From contig BTPG01000004.1 in assembly GCA_036245525.1 (NCBI GenBank), forward strand, positions 211,093,507-211,157,506: 64,000 nt of DNA. Direction: 5' to 3'. The translations under genes and the position numbers were made by a program. Shown one piece after another: positions 11,555 through 22,836 of the stretch. Position 1 is the first letter of the stretch; each line of letters opens with the position of its first letter. Source of the DNA: Semisulcospira habei (lineage: Eukaryota; Mollusca; Gastropoda; Semisulcospiridae). Under the pieces are notes generated by a model, which saw nothing but the letters and a program-made list of their open reading frames with translations, was not told where the DNA came from and ran no database searches.

Positions 11555-11724
11555 CTGCATCGCAGTCGACCCCAGCGTCCTCATTGTGGTTGCAATTACT
11601 GGTTCCCCATGCGCGGTGGGCGCACTGCGAGAGGAGGGTCTCAGATCCACTGCACGCTACGTCATCAAGCTGAATAGGAACTGTGTTGTCCGTCACTCGG
11701 CCGAAAGCAGACTGACTGTATGCC
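11555..11724 (-). CDS. SRCR domain 1, second-half exon
   Basis: This exon encodes VPIQLDDVACSGSETLLSQC, then AWGTSNCNHNEDAGVDC, the C-terminal half of domain 1. The frame fixes the start at the TTCAG acceptor (11725-11726) and the end at GTATGG, with phase 2 in and phase 1 out. Its phase-1 exit splices cleanly to the exon at 10271-10430, which confirms the module order. Confidence 0.88.
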
Positions 11725-11805
11725 CTGAACAGATGTCTGCACGCAAGGAAAAGTACCTGTCACAAGGTGCCTTTGGCAATAAGTTGGTATTCAAAGACAC
11801 GTTGG

Positions 11806-11916
11806 CCCTTTGGATGTCGGTAGCGGTTTATGTCGCGATGATTCCTGCCGGAATAACACCAGCCTGACATCCTGCTGGAATCATCGCGACCTAAACCGCC
11901 AGCGACAGCCGAAGGG
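11806..11916. mobile_element. Palindromic TTAA element, family E (E1)
   Basis: CCCTTTGGATGTCGGTAGCG is mirrored by CGCCAGCGACAGCCGAAGGG just before TTAA (11917-11920). The inner arms TCGCGATGATTCC/GGAATCATCGCGA are perfect, and a small insert sits in the loop. Confidence 0.7.
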
Positions 11917-11967
11917 TTAACGATTATTGTTTGTATATGTACTTTGAAAAGGGACAGAACAGATTAA

Positions 11968-12173
11968 CGCATTCTACCCCAACACCGAAATCCTCAATTT
12001 TTGCCGTTGTCCTCTGAATACTGCAGTGTAGTGCAGGACACAGATCGACCATGATAGTTCAAGGGTGATGCCAGAATAGCTTGGCGCCCATAGGCGCCAA
12101 GCTATTCTGGCATCACCCTTGAACTATCATGGTCGATCCTTATCTTGCTGTGGTGTGTCTGGGGTAGAAGGAG
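11968..12173. mobile_element. Palindromic TTAA element, family A (A3), complete
   Basis: A 206-bp element with TTAA at 11964-11967 and 12174-12177. The long hairpin core (about 12046-12138) is perfect through GATCGACCATGATAGTTCAA on both arms. Subfamily I arms (AGAATAGC/GCTATTCT). Confidence 0.87.
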
Positions 12174-12811
12174 TTAATAGATATTCGGGATATTTAGTAC
12201 AATGAATTGTTCTTCGTTTCGTTGGTGATTCCTTTTCTGTGTTTGCTGTTTTTTCCTACGTTGGGGCGGATCTTGGGGGGAAGGGGGGGGGGTTCCTGAT
12301 GCCCCCCCTCTCCACCTCCACCACAGGCCAAAAATTCTTTAAAATGCTTTGTCTCCTTTCAGTCTTGGCTTGTCACTGGCCTGGCTCTATTCGGTTGTTT
12401 TCCCTGGTCGCCCGTTCCCAAGGCAACGGGAATCTTCTTGTCACACGTTATCAAGGTAACATGTGAAACGTAGACTCACTTATTACATGTTACGATGACA
12501 AATTTGCTCGCTCAGCAAAGCGTTCTCTCTCAAATACGTCTTTGGACAATCACATTTCTCAGTACAAACGTTCCCTACTCTTAATTCAGTCAAACCTCTA
12601 AACAAAAAGATGCCAATAAATAAACAAATTAGGAGGTTACACAACAAAATGATCTATATGTAGGTGTTCTGTGATACTGTTGGTACCAGTTTCATACAAA
12701 AAGTAACTGAATAATTGGATAAGTTAGATAATATCAACGACAGGAAAATTCATGCGAAGGCCCTTTATGCTGTACGTACTCGGTGACCGTAATCGAAACA
12801 GTGAAGAAACA

Positions 12812-15430
12812 AAAGATAAGATAAGATAAGATAAACTTTATTGCCATATACATAAACATTAGGAATTTTTGGCGGCATAACTGACGAGCGTCCAGATCAA
12901 CACATAAAACATACATACATCACAATCAAGCAGACTCTAAAATACCAAACCACACATATGTATAGCAGTCATTCTACTAAATATGCACACACATCTAAGT
13001 AAGTAAAATAAGCTAAATCTATCGCATAATAACCATATTCTGATAACAAAACCGCCAAGTGAGCGAAAACGAAAACAGATTAGCTAAATTCATATGTATT
13101 TGTAAAACTGTATATGCTGTCTAAGAAATGGTTAAGAGAACATATAAAAAACTATAAACAACTAAGATGGGCTGTAGGTAATTCTAAAGGGACTCTGAAT
13201 CAATCTCCTGAGTTAAATCATATCACAGCCACATCAGACAGGGCCTGAACAGCCAAGGGATAAAAGCTCTTCTGAAACGAGTGGTTTTGGCCTTTGTGGG
13301 TCTAAAGCGTGAGCCAGATGGTAAGGGCTCGAACAGGCTATGTGCAGGATGGTGCTCGTCATGTATGATGGAGCTCGCTCTCTTGATGGTGCGTGCGTGG
13401 TACAGAGATTCCAGCGAGAGGAGATCGCTTCCAACAATATGAGATGCTGTTTTCATCACCCTATTAATTTCTTGCGCTGCCTACCACACCGTCATTGAGA
13501 AGGTAAGAACGATCTCAATGGCGGTACGGTAAAACTGCACCATTATCTGCTGACTCTACGCCAAAAGACGTCAACCGCCGAAAGAAAAAACAGGCGCTGC
13601 TGGGCTTTCTTTAGTAGCTGTTCAATATTCTTCTCCCACTTCAGAGCATGCGAAATGAGAGTACCCAGTACGTTTCAACAATTTCAATATCGTTAAGGGA
13701 AAGGGGTCAGTTTTCTTTTTCCTGAAATCGATTATCATTTCCTTGGTCATACCAATATACAAACCCAGGTTGTTGTCAGAATACCAGCCTACTAACATGT
13801 ATACCTCATCCCGATATGCACTCTCGTCATTGTTATCAGCAAATTTCAATATGCGTGTGCTATCATAGTGAGATACACAATCGTGTGTAAAAAGAGAATA
13901 CAACAATGGAGATAAAACACATCCTTGGGGAGCTCCCGTACTCAAGGTCAAAGACTGGGATAAATGTCCACATTGACCAGGACCCCACCCGGGTCTACCC
14001 TGGGGGACTTGGGTGGGGTTAACTACTTTTTAGTTCCCAGGGTCGCCCTGGTCAGCCTCACAGGGTGGGTTTTCCTCTCTATTCTGGGGCATGTGTTTCT
14101 GTCTACCCTTTGTCCATTCACCTGTATTTGCCTTTTTAAAACTCTCCCTACTGTCTGCACTGCCTGTAGCTCTTGATATTGGATGTGTGTTGCTAAATGG
14201 TCTTAGCTTTATTTAGGCCCCATGTGTTTGGTTATTTAACGTATTGGACCGGCTGGCATCATACATTCAATGTTCTGTTTAGGTTTTTTTCACAAGCAGT
14301 GCAGGCACGTCCTGAGAAAGTCTTGTTGCTGTCGGGACGTTAAGCAATGTACAATCAATCAATCAACATTGACCAGGAGTAGGGAACTGACACAGCTGAA
14401 CACAGGTCTGACCGCACGAACCAATCTTGACAATCTGTTTAACAGGAAATCCAGAACCCAGTTACAGATGGACTGTGCAAAGCCAAGGTGCAGCAGCTTT
14501 TCATGCAGTTTGGACGGTGTGATAGTGTTGAATGCGCTGCTGTAAAAATCAACAAACAGCAGCCTAGCGTACCTATTTGGCTTCTCCAGATGCTGCAGAA
14601 TATAGTGCAGCCCTAGCGAAACAGCGTCCTCTACCGTGGTCGGTTCGCGCGGTAAGCAAACTGATAAGGATCGAGGGAGGGGGGCATGACAGACTTGATG
14701 TGCTGCAGGATCAGCCGCTCGAACGTTTTCATTATGACGTAGGTCAAATCCACAGGCCTGTAGTCGTTAAGAGTACTGATGGTTGCCTTTTTTGGGTACG
14801 GGGATAATAGCTGACTTTTTGAGACAGTGTGAAACCGTGCATGCCTGTAATGACCAGTCAAATATGACTGTGAGAATGCTCGAGAGCTGGTCGGCACACT
14901 AACGCAAAAGGCCAGGAGAAATTTTATCAGGGCCTGCTGCCTTACGCACATTCAAACGTCTGAGAAGCCGCCTAACATTCGTTTCACACACCACAAGAAA
15001 ATCATCATCGATACTAAGCGGGGGTGGCACAGTAACGGGGTGGTTATTTTGCCTGTCAAAACGACGGTAAAACACGTTCAGGTCGTTTGCCAGTGTGGGG
15101 TTGTGAGTGTCTGCGCATTTTAATGCATGTTTTTAGTTTGTGATATTCTGCATGCCTTGCCACATATCTCTAGAATTGTTCGTAATCAGGTTGCTTTCCA
15201 GTTTCTGTCGGTATTGTCTTTTTGATGCCTTAATACACTTCTGTACCTCATATTTAGCTTTTTATACTGTTCTTTGTCATTGGAGGCGAAGGCTTTCTGT
15301 TTCGCATTGTGTTTGTCCCTAACAGTTTTACTGAACCACGGCTTGTCGTTAGGATATTTTGTGACAGTCCTGGTAGGTATGCAGATGTCTTCACAAAATT
15401 TAATATAGTCTGTAATCACCTCCGTCCAAG
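12812..15430 (-). mobile_element. Rex1-like non-LTR retrotransposon, 5'-truncated
   Basis: On the minus strand the element ends in a (TTATC)n tail after CAATAAAG-type sequence (12812-12840). Upstream lie pieces of the linker and reverse transcriptase: KPWFSKTVRDKHNAKQ, LNDYRPVDLTYVIMKTFERL, TGAPQGCVLSPLLYSLFTHD and LFEPLPSGSRFRP. Frames are broken in several places and the catalytic box reads FADNND rather than F.DD, so it is dead. A SINE interrupts it at 13983-14365. It fills the intron upstream of SRCR domain 1. Confidence 0.82.
13983..14365 (+). mobile_element. SINE, family K, with 13-bp target duplication
   Basis: The 383-bp unit starts CCCCACCCGGGTCTACCCTG and ends with an (AATC)n tail. 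The 13-bp repeat ACATTGACCAGGA lies at 13970-13982 and 14366-14378. Removing the insert puts the surrounding reverse-transcriptase reading back into one frame, so the boundaries are right. Related copies start at 34881 and 35766. Confidence 0.9.
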
Positions 15431-15810
15431 CTGGATAAATAAATGTTTAGGGGGTTGTGCAACAAAGTAACTATATGCACGCGTTGTGTTCGGCATATAT
15501 TACAAATTTTACATACAAAATCACTGAAAATGTGTTAAATTAAAAATATTTTAGCGAAAAATTCCAGGCGAACGCAGTTCGCGTGAGGTTGTTGACCGAC
15601 AGTCGAATTTGCTTCTCCTGCATTTCTACGTCACACGCAGACAGCTTGGTGTTCTTTCAAGGTAATAAATCGCGCATAATACTATTTTTACAGCTGAAGA
15701 TAACACCAGTGGCAAAGCCTAAATCGTACTACAACTAATAATATCAAACCCCTTCTTTGGAGTTTGGACGCCGCTCCCCTCCCCAGCACAATGGAATGAA
15801 TACTACTCAC

Positions 15811-15883
15811 CCTCCTGCGTAACCCAGCTGTGTACAGACAACCAGGGCTTCTTCCGCTCCCCAGCCGTCGTCACATATCGTAC
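15811..15883 (-). CDS. SRCR domain 1, partial first-half exon
   Basis: This 73-nt exon encodes GTICDDGW, then ALVVCTQLGYAGG. It has a CAG acceptor just before the GTICDD motif and a GTGAGT donor in phase 2 that fits the exon at 11555-11724. It covers only the second part of what is one exon in the other four domains, so an extra intron splits the VRL..GRVEV segment away. That missing piece was not found in 15.9-64 kb on this strand. Confidence 0.82.
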
Positions 15884-15916
15884 CTGACGGACAGACATAT
15901 ACACAGACATAGTGCC

Positions 15917-16700
<784 letters not shown>

Positions 16701-16714
16701 TCTGATCTGACTGA

Positions 16715-16716
<2 letters not shown>

Positions 16717-16778
<62 letters not shown>
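16717..16778. repeat. (CA)n microsatellite
   Basis: About 31 CA units. Confidence 0.98.
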
Positions 16779-16781
<3 letters not shown>

Positions 16782-16799
16782 AGAATATGAATTATGCCA

Positions 16800-16870
16800 A
16801 CAGGAGCCATAGATCCACAGGAGCCCCCAGTGTCCGCGGGGGCTTGTGAGAATCTATGCCTCTTGCATTT
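16800..16870. mobile_element. Palindromic element core, family B (B3)
   Basis: ATAGATCCACAGGAGCCCCC is mirrored by GGGGGCTTGTGAGAATCTAT, followed by GCCTCTTGC. The 5' GAGGC is lost. Confidence 0.65.
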
Positions 16871-16999
16871 GGGTGTGTTTGCTGCGCAGTGTTAATAAAT
16901 GGAACAAGTGACCTTCAGATGGAAATCAATAAACAATGTCCAAAAATCAGAAGCAGTTCAACAACTGAGCATCTTTCGACGCAAACAGTGAATTAAAAG

Positions 17000-17311
17000 C
17001 CCTGTTTTTGTTGTTGTTGTCACTGTTTTGTTTTTGTGCTTTTTGTTGATGAGGATGTTGTTGTTTTGTTACTGTTCTGTTTTGTTGTTGTTGATGTTTT
17101 GTTTTGAGTTTTGTTTGTTTGTTGTTGTTGGGGTTTTTGTTTGTTTGTTTGTTTGTTGTTTGTTTGTTTTGTTTGTTTGTTTGTTTGGGGGTTTTGTTTG
17201 TTTGTTTTTATTGGGGGGGAGGGGGTTGTGTGTGTGTGTGTTTTTTTTTTGTTGTTGTTTTTTGTTGTTGTTGTTTGTTGTTGTTTTTGGGGGTTCTTTG
17301 TTTTGTTTTGT

Positions 17312-17349
<38 letters not shown>

Positions 17350-17430
17350 GGGGGGGGTGTCACTGTTCGGTTGTTGTTGTTGTGCTGCTGCTGTTGTTAA
17401 TGTTGTTTATTGTTAATGTTCTTGATGTTG
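17000..17430. repeat. GTT/GTTT low-complexity tract
   Basis: Long runs of TTG, TTTG, T and G. Several open frames pass through it only because TTG and TTT lack stops. Confidence 0.9.
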
Positions 17431-17434
17431 TTAA

Positions 17435-17641
17435 CACATTCTACCTCAGGACCGAAATCCCCAAATTTGCAAGTTGCCATGTAAAAAAGACTGTATTACA
17501 ATTCTAGAGACAGATCAAGCATGATAATTCAAGGGCGATGCCAAAATAGCGTGACGCCTTTGAGCCCAAGCTATTCTGGCACCACCCGTGAACTATCATG
17601 CTCGATCCATGCCTGGCTGTGGTGTGTCGGGGCTGAATGAG
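17435..17641. mobile_element. Palindromic TTAA element, family A (A4)
   Basis: TTAA at 17431-17434, with TCAA at 17642-17645 on the other side. The core at about 17514-17607 has several arm mismatches (GTGACGCC against GAGCCC), so this is an older copy of subfamily I. Confidence 0.78.
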
Positions 17642-17667
17642 TCAATGTTGTCGCTGCCATTATTGTT

Positions 17668-17669
<2 letters not shown>

Positions 17670-17720
<51 letters not shown>
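17670..17720. repeat. (ATT)n microsatellite, 5' of LINE
   Basis: Seventeen or so ATT units that end exactly where the tRNA-like LINE head begins. Confidence 0.95.
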
Positions 17721-17722
<2 letters not shown>

Positions 17723-17731
17723 GTGGGGAAG

Positions 17732-17786
17732 TGGCGCAGTGGTTAAGGCGTCTGCCTCCAATGCCAAAGGTGCGAGGTTCGATACC
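17732..17786 (+). promoter_or_regulatory. tRNA-like pol III boxes A and B in LINE leader
   Basis: TGGCGCAGTGG (17732-17742) fits the tRNA box A consensus TRGYNNARNGG. GGTTCGATACC (17776-17786) fits box B GGTTCGANNCC. The spacing of about 33 bp is normal for a tRNA. The region around them can be read as a tRNA-derived head of the kind that starts many SINEs. Confidence 0.75.
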
Positions 17787-18500
17787 GGGTTCCGGCGTTG
17801 GATTTTTCTCCTCTGGTGTCACCGTCTGGGCAGTGGGCAGATGTTCACATCTGCACGGGACATAGACGACCCCGGCCCCCACGAGTCCCCTGCTGCCTTG
17901 CAGGCCTGGCCGCTTGGCTGCGGAAAGGCTAAGGGAGGAAACCCCTGACATCAAAGCCCCCGTGTCTCCGGGGAAGGCTTTTGAGCCAGAGACTAAGACA
18001 AGGACAGTCTGATATAAAACCTACTACCCGAGGACCTCGATGCCACCGTCCCAGCTTGCTAGGCCATGGCAAACGAACCAAGGGTTTAAAGGGTGGGGCC
18101 AGTACTGCGCACACTGCACTCCACCAAAAAGCTCCACCGCGCAGGCTTTAGGAAACGCCCACGGACTATGACACTGAACTTTCCAAGTCCTGTAGCGATG
18201 GGCAAGGGGCAAAACGGCAGGTGAAAGATGTCACTGGAAGCCGCAGTCTCAAACCTGCATGCAGGCGGTTCAGGATATTGGTCGCCTGATGTTGACCTGG
18301 GGATGACAACGTCACTCGGCACACCCTGAACGACCAAGCAGCCTTCTCTAGGGACAGCACTGCTTGCTCCACACGGAGAGGGGCCTAGAAAAGGTGGCCT
18401 AACCAAAGCTCATCCCCTCGTAACCCCAGTTGGCTAGCCGCGGTCAACGGGCATCTTCTCATGCGGTCAGAAAACAAGAAAAAACAATGGATCCACTCTC

Positions 18501-19670
18501 ATGACGACCACGACCGGACTCAACGTAGCATGCTGGAACATCCGAACCATGCTCGACACAGCAGACAGCGGACGCCCTGAACGTCGCTCCGCCCTCATTG
18601 CCCATGAATTGCGGAGGTTAAACATCGACATCGCCGCGCTCAGCGAAGTACGCCTTCCGGAGGAAGGCAGCCTCCAAGAACTTGGCGCTGGCTACACCCT
18701 CTACTGGTCAGGCAGGCCTGCATCAGAAAGACGGCTCTCAGGCGTGGGCTTCATGGTGAAGACCCCCATTGCGACTAAGTTGGAAAACCTACCAACGGGT
18801 CACTCCGACCGCATCATGTCCATGCGCCTCCCACTGAGACACCAGCAATACGTCACCCTTCTCAGTGTGTACTCCCCAACCCTCCTGGCAGAGCCTGCAG
18901 AAAAAGACAAGTTCTACTCTGACCTGCGCATCCTCCTGCAGAGCACCCCTGCAGACGACAAAGTCATCATCCTTGGCGACTTCAACGCCAGAGTGGGCCA
19001 AGACTCTGAAGCCTGGAAAGGAGTCCTCGGCAAGCATGGCGTTGGGAACTGCAATGACAATGGTCGCCTACTGTTGGAGCTCTGTGCAGAGCAGCAACTT
19101 GTCATCACCAACACTACTTTCCAGCAAAAGGACAGTCGAAAGACCACCTGGATGCATCCTCGCTCCAAGCACTGGCACCTTATCGACTATGTCCTAGTGC
19201 GTCAGAGGGACCGCAGTGACGTCCTCCTCACCAGAGTGATGCCCAGCGCAGAGTGCCACACTGACCACCGCCTTGTTCGCTGCAAACTCAGGCTCCGCCT
19301 CAAGCTGAAACCCAAGAAAGGAGGCCCCCCCAAGAAAAAGCTTGATGTTGCCAGCCTTCAGCGTGACGACAAGAAAGCTGCCCTTCAGGCCGATTTACAG
19401 CGCATGCTCAAAGACACAGTTGATCCAGCAGACTCCTCCCCTGAAACACTCTGGGAACAACTGAAAACTGCTATTGTAAAATCCTCTGTGGAAGTCTTGG
19501 GCTTTGCTAGAAAGAGGAAAAAAGACTGGTTTGACGAAAACGACGTAGAGATCCAGGAACTTCTAGCAAAAAAAAAGAGCCGCCCACCAGGCCCACCTAG
19601 CCCAGCCTTCCTGCCCTGTGAAGAAGTCTGCCTTCCGCCTCATCTGCAGCAGTCTCCAACTCAAGCTTAG
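18501..19670 (+). CDS. LINE apurinic-like endonuclease ORF (frame changes at A9)
   Basis: This 389-codon frame encodes the APE endonuclease that nicks the target DNA. Visible motifs: CWNIRTM near residue 11, IAALSEVRL, VIILGDFNARVG (metal and phosphate binding) and CHTDHRLV with the catalytic Asp-His near residue 250. The last 30 codons after the A9 run (19568-19576) are out of frame. The family sequence continues in the +1 frame as AHQAHLAQ and joins the downstream ORF. The start is the first ATG after the leader. Confidence 0.88.
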   Translation: MTTTTGLNVACWNIRTMLDTADSGRPERRSALIAHELRRLNIDIAALSEVRLPEEGSLQELGAGYTLYWSGRPASERRLSGVGFMVKTPIATKLENLPTGHSDRIMSMRLPLRHQQYVTLLSVYSPTLLAEPAEKDKFYSDLRILLQSTPADDKVIILGDFNARVGQDSEAWKGVLGKHGVGNCNDNGRLLLELCAEQQLVITNTTFQQKDSRKTTWMHPRSKHWHLIDYVLVRQRDRSDVLLTRVMPSAECHTDHRLVRCKLRLRLKLKPKKGGPPKKKLDVASLQRDDKKAALQADLQRMLKDTVDPADSSPETLWEQLKTAIVKSSVEVLGFARKRKKDWFDENDVEIQELLAKKKSRPPGPPSPAFLPCEEVCLPPHLQQSPTQA

Positions 19671-21729
19671 AGAGCTCCAGAACGAGTGGTGGACCAGACT
19701 CGCACAGAGGACCCAGCTCTGCGCTGACAACGGCGACTACAGGGGCTTCTACGAAGCACTGAAAGCAGTGTATGGCCCTAGGCACCTGGTACAAAGTCCC
19801 CTGCGAAGCGCTGATGGACAGGCACTCCTCACAGATAATACCTCCATCTTGAACCGCTGGTCGGAATACTTTCAGGACCTCTTCGGCGCTGAACGCACTG
19901 TTCAAGAAACAGTCATCCTCCAAATCCCACACCTTCCACTAAAGGTTGAATTGGACGAACCGCCCACCGCCGAAGAGACCCTCACAGCCATCCACCAGCT
20001 CAAGAGTGGCAAAGCAGCAGGCATTGACGGAATCCCGCCAGAGATCTGGAAACATGGAGGCCCAGCACTGCACAACAAGCTCCACGACCTCTTTCTCTGC
20101 TGCTGGGAAAAAGGAACACTACCAAAGGATCTCCGTGATGCAGTCATCATCACCCTGTACAAGAACAAAGGAGAGAAGTCTGCCTGCTCTAATTATCGTG
20201 GAATTACCCTGCTGTCCATTGCCGGGAAAATTCTCGCAAGGTTGCTCCTGAATCGGCTGGTACCTGCCATCGCTGAAGACCACCTCCCAGAGGGCCAGTG
20301 TGGCTTCAGAGCCAACAGGAGTACCACCGACATGGTCTTTGTGCTGAGACAGCTTCAGGAGAAGTGCCGCGAGCAGAACAAAGGGCTGTACGTAACGTTT
20401 GTCGACCTAACAAAAGCGTTTGACACTGTGAGCAGGCAAGGTATGTGGCAGATCCTGGAGCGACTAGGTTGTCCCCCAAAGTTCCTCAACATGATCGTCC
20501 AGCTCCACGAGGACCAGCAAGGCCAGGTCAGACTAAACAGTGACCTCTCAGAACCATTCCCCATTCGCAACGGCGTGAAGCAAGGCTGCGTGCTGGCACC
20601 GACCCTCTTCACCATCTTCTTCAGCATGATGTTGAAGCAGGCCACAGTGGACCTCGACGATGACGACGCAGTGTACATCAGGTATCGTCTCGATGGCAGC
20701 CTGTTCAACCTCAGACGACTGCAGGCCCACACCAAAACCCTAGACCAACTGATTCGTGAGCTGCTCTTCGCTGATGACGCTGCCCTCGTTGCACACACAG
20801 AGAGAGCCTTGCAGCGCATTACGTCCTGCTTCGCAGATGCTGCCCAGCTCTTTGGACTTGAGGTCAGTCTGAAAAAGACAGAGGTCCTTCATCAGCCGGC
20901 ACCCAAGGAAGAGCATCGCCCTCCCCACATCACCATCGGCGAGTCCGAACTGAAGTCTGTACACCAGTTTACCTACCTTGGCTGCATCATCACGTCAGAC
21001 GCCAAGCTGGACAAGGAGCTGGACAACAGGCTGGCAAAAGCGAACAGTGCTTTCGGGCGACTATTCAAGCGGGTGTGGCACAATCAACAGCTGAAAAAAG
21101 GCACCAAGATCAGCGTGTACAGAGCTGTCGTCCTCACCACCCTGCTGTACGGTTCCGAGTCCTGGGCCCTCTACCGCAGCCAACTACGACTCCTCGAACG
21201 CTTTCACCAGCGCTGCCTGCGTACCATCCTCAGCATTCACTGGAGTGACTATGTCACCAACGTCGAGGTCCTTGAACAGGCGGAAACTGTGAGCATCGAG
21301 GCTTTGCTGCTGCGGACACAGCTTCGCTGGGCGGGGCACGTCTCCAGGATGGAGGATCATCGCCTACCCAAGATCACTCTGTTCGGCGAGCTCGCCACTG
21401 GACACCGAGACAGAGGGGCACCAAAGAAGAGATACAAAGACGGTCTCAAGAAGTCACTTAGTGCCTGCCAAATCGACCACCGCCAGTGGTCTTCGCTTGC
21501 TGCGGACCGTGACACCTGGCGCTCCACCATTCACAAGGCAGCCGTCTCATTTGAGGACTCTCGCAGAGCTAACCTTAAGGACAAGCGGCTCAGAAGAAAA
21601 AACAGAGTTGTCGTAACTCAGAACCCTGACCAGACCTTCCCCTGCAGCCACTGCGGTCGAACCTGCCTGTCCCGGATTGGCCTCCGCAGCCACGAAAATG
21701 CCTGCAGACGACGTGGGCAAGCCCTATAG
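19618..21729 (+). CDS. LINE reverse transcriptase with C-terminal zinc knuckle
   Basis: A 703-codon frame overlapping the endonuclease ORF by about 50 nt in the +1 frame. RT motifs appear in order: LKSGKAAGIDGIPPE, NYRGITLLSIAGKILARLLL, FVDLTKAFDTV (catalytic Asp), NGVKQGCVLAPTLF, LLFADDAALVA (catalytic DD) and FTYLGCII. The C-terminus carries CSHCGRTCLSRIGLRSHENAC, a CCHC/C2H2-like finger. No stop or frame break is seen inside. In an intact element both ORFs were probably one polyprotein. Confidence 0.92.
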   Translation: MKKSAFRLICSSLQLKLRELQNEWWTRLAQRTQLCADNGDYRGFYEALKAVYGPRHLVQSPLRSADGQALLTDNTSILNRWSEYFQDLFGAERTVQETVILQIPHLPLKVELDEPPTAEETLTAIHQLKSGKAAGIDGIPPEIWKHGGPALHNKLHDLFLCCWEKGTLPKDLRDAVIITLYKNKGEKSACSNYRGITLLSIAGKILARLLLNRLVPAIAEDHLPEGQCGFRANRSTTDMVFVLRQLQEKCREQNKGLYVTFVDLTKAFDTVSRQGMWQILERLGCPPKFLNMIVQLHEDQQGQVRLNSDLSEPFPIRNGVKQGCVLAPTLFTIFFSMMLKQATVDLDDDDAVYIRYRLDGSLFNLRRLQAHTKTLDQLIRELLFADDAALVAHTERALQRITSCFADAAQLFGLEVSLKKTEVLHQPAPKEEHRPPHITIGESELKSVHQFTYLGCIITSDAKLDKELDNRLAKANSAFGRLFKRVWHNQQLKKGTKISVYRAVVLTTLLYGSESWALYRSQLRLLERFHQRCLRTILSIHWSDYVTNVEVLEQAETVSIEALLLRTQLRWAGHVSRMEDHRLPKITLFGELATGHRDRGAPKKRYKDGLKKSLSACQIDHRQWSSLAADRDTWRSTIHKAAVSFEDSRRANLKDKRLRRKNRVVVTQNPDQTFPCSHCGRTCLSRIGLRSHENACRRRGQAL

Positions 21730-21758
21730 AATCTTCGTTCGCGAAGTCAAGCCAAGAG

Positions 21759-21878
<120 letters not shown>

Positions 21879-22192
21879 GATGTTGTTGTTCTTGTTGATG
21901 TTGATGTTGTTCATGACAATACTAACCCCAAGTGTTGTTGTAAAAGATCTCAACTCGTCCGTTTGTCGGTCGATCTCCATCCCGAAGACGCAAGCTGCCT
22001 TCCGACGTCACTTGACTGTGGACTGCAAAGTCAGAGAAAAATGGCATCATATACAGTGTAAGTCTCTTTCACCTCCAAGTGTGTGAGATCGATCGTGCGA
22101 ATGCACGGCTCTAGTGCAGTATCTGATTGGCTTGAGGCATCTTGAACTGTCTCCGATTAGCCAATAGTAGTGCCTGATTCGCTACCTACTAT

Positions 22193-22250
22193 GCAAAATG
22201 CTATCGGGACTAAGTCGGCCGCAGTGAGCCCGCGCACATTCGTACTACAG
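22193..22250. mobile_element. Family C half-element (C4)
   Basis: GCTATCGGGACTAAGTCGGC followed by CAGTGAGCCCGCGCAC matches one arm of family C. The second arm is missing. Confidence 0.5.
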
Positions 22251-22315
22251 TAACACAGACAAAAACAGACAGACAGACACTTGGGCAGACAGAAAAGTAG
22301 TATACGCTTTCTAAC

Positions 22316-22398
22316 CCTTTAGGTGTCGGTAGCAGTTTTAGTCGCGATGATTCCTGCGGGAATCATCGCGACTAAAATTGGTACCGACACCCAAAGGG
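22316..22398. mobile_element. Palindromic TTAA-type element, family E (E2)
   Basis: CTAACCCTTTAGGTGTCGGT to ACCGACACCCAAAGGGTTAC, with the perfect inner arms TCGCGATGATTCC/GGAATCATCGCGA. The target copies have decayed to TAAC and TTAC. Confidence 0.78.
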
Positions 22399-22836
22399 TT
22401 ACAATCAGCTCAGATAAGTACACACAGAAGGGAAAAAAAACAAACAGCCAGGGAGAAAGAAAGACAAAGAAAGTGTTTCTTTATCCGCTGTGATAGGTTC
22501 AGTTGACGGCAAGGTACTATCAGACACAATGAAACACTGTGGACAGGTCTGATGATAACAGTATCTGGTATCTGTAAAATATGTGTAAGTTGTGGAAAAA
22601 TGTGAGGATGACAAAGCAAAGTACATTAATGATCGGCACATACAAACCTAAAAAAAAAATTCTGAAGGAACATTCGGTGTGCGTTTAAAAAAAAATGTTT
22701 GACGTGTTCTGTTCAGTTGCGCTGATGACGAAACTGACTTCCCGTGTAAGTGTTGTACAACATTAACATCAAATGGCGAGTAAACAAGCAAACTCACAAA
22801 CAAGCCAGATAACAAGTGATAGTTGTTAGGATTTAA

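Larger units (their letters stand above)
17721..21758 (+). mobile_element. Near full-length APE-type LINE (RTE-like)
   Basis: A 4.0-kb element with a 0.78-kb 5' leader, an endonuclease ORF and a reverse-transcriptase ORF, lying between two ATT microsatellites. It encodes both enzymes needed for target-primed reverse transcription. Only one lesion is obvious, a reading-frame change at an A9 run. The endonuclease opening (CWNIRTM) and the YLGCII region recall the RTE superfamily, and host annotations often call such ORFs craniofacial development protein 2-like. The clade is my best guess and needs a phylogeny. Confidence 0.88.

Noticed and set aside
17028..17507. Cys/Phe/Val-rich frames of about 100-159 codons
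   Set aside because: They lie in a GTT/GTTT low-complexity tract and have no initiation, splice or domain evidence.
17721..17800. A functional tRNA gene
   Set aside because: Box A and box B fit, but the acceptor and anticodon stems do not pair into a proper cloverleaf and the sequence runs straight into the LINE leader.
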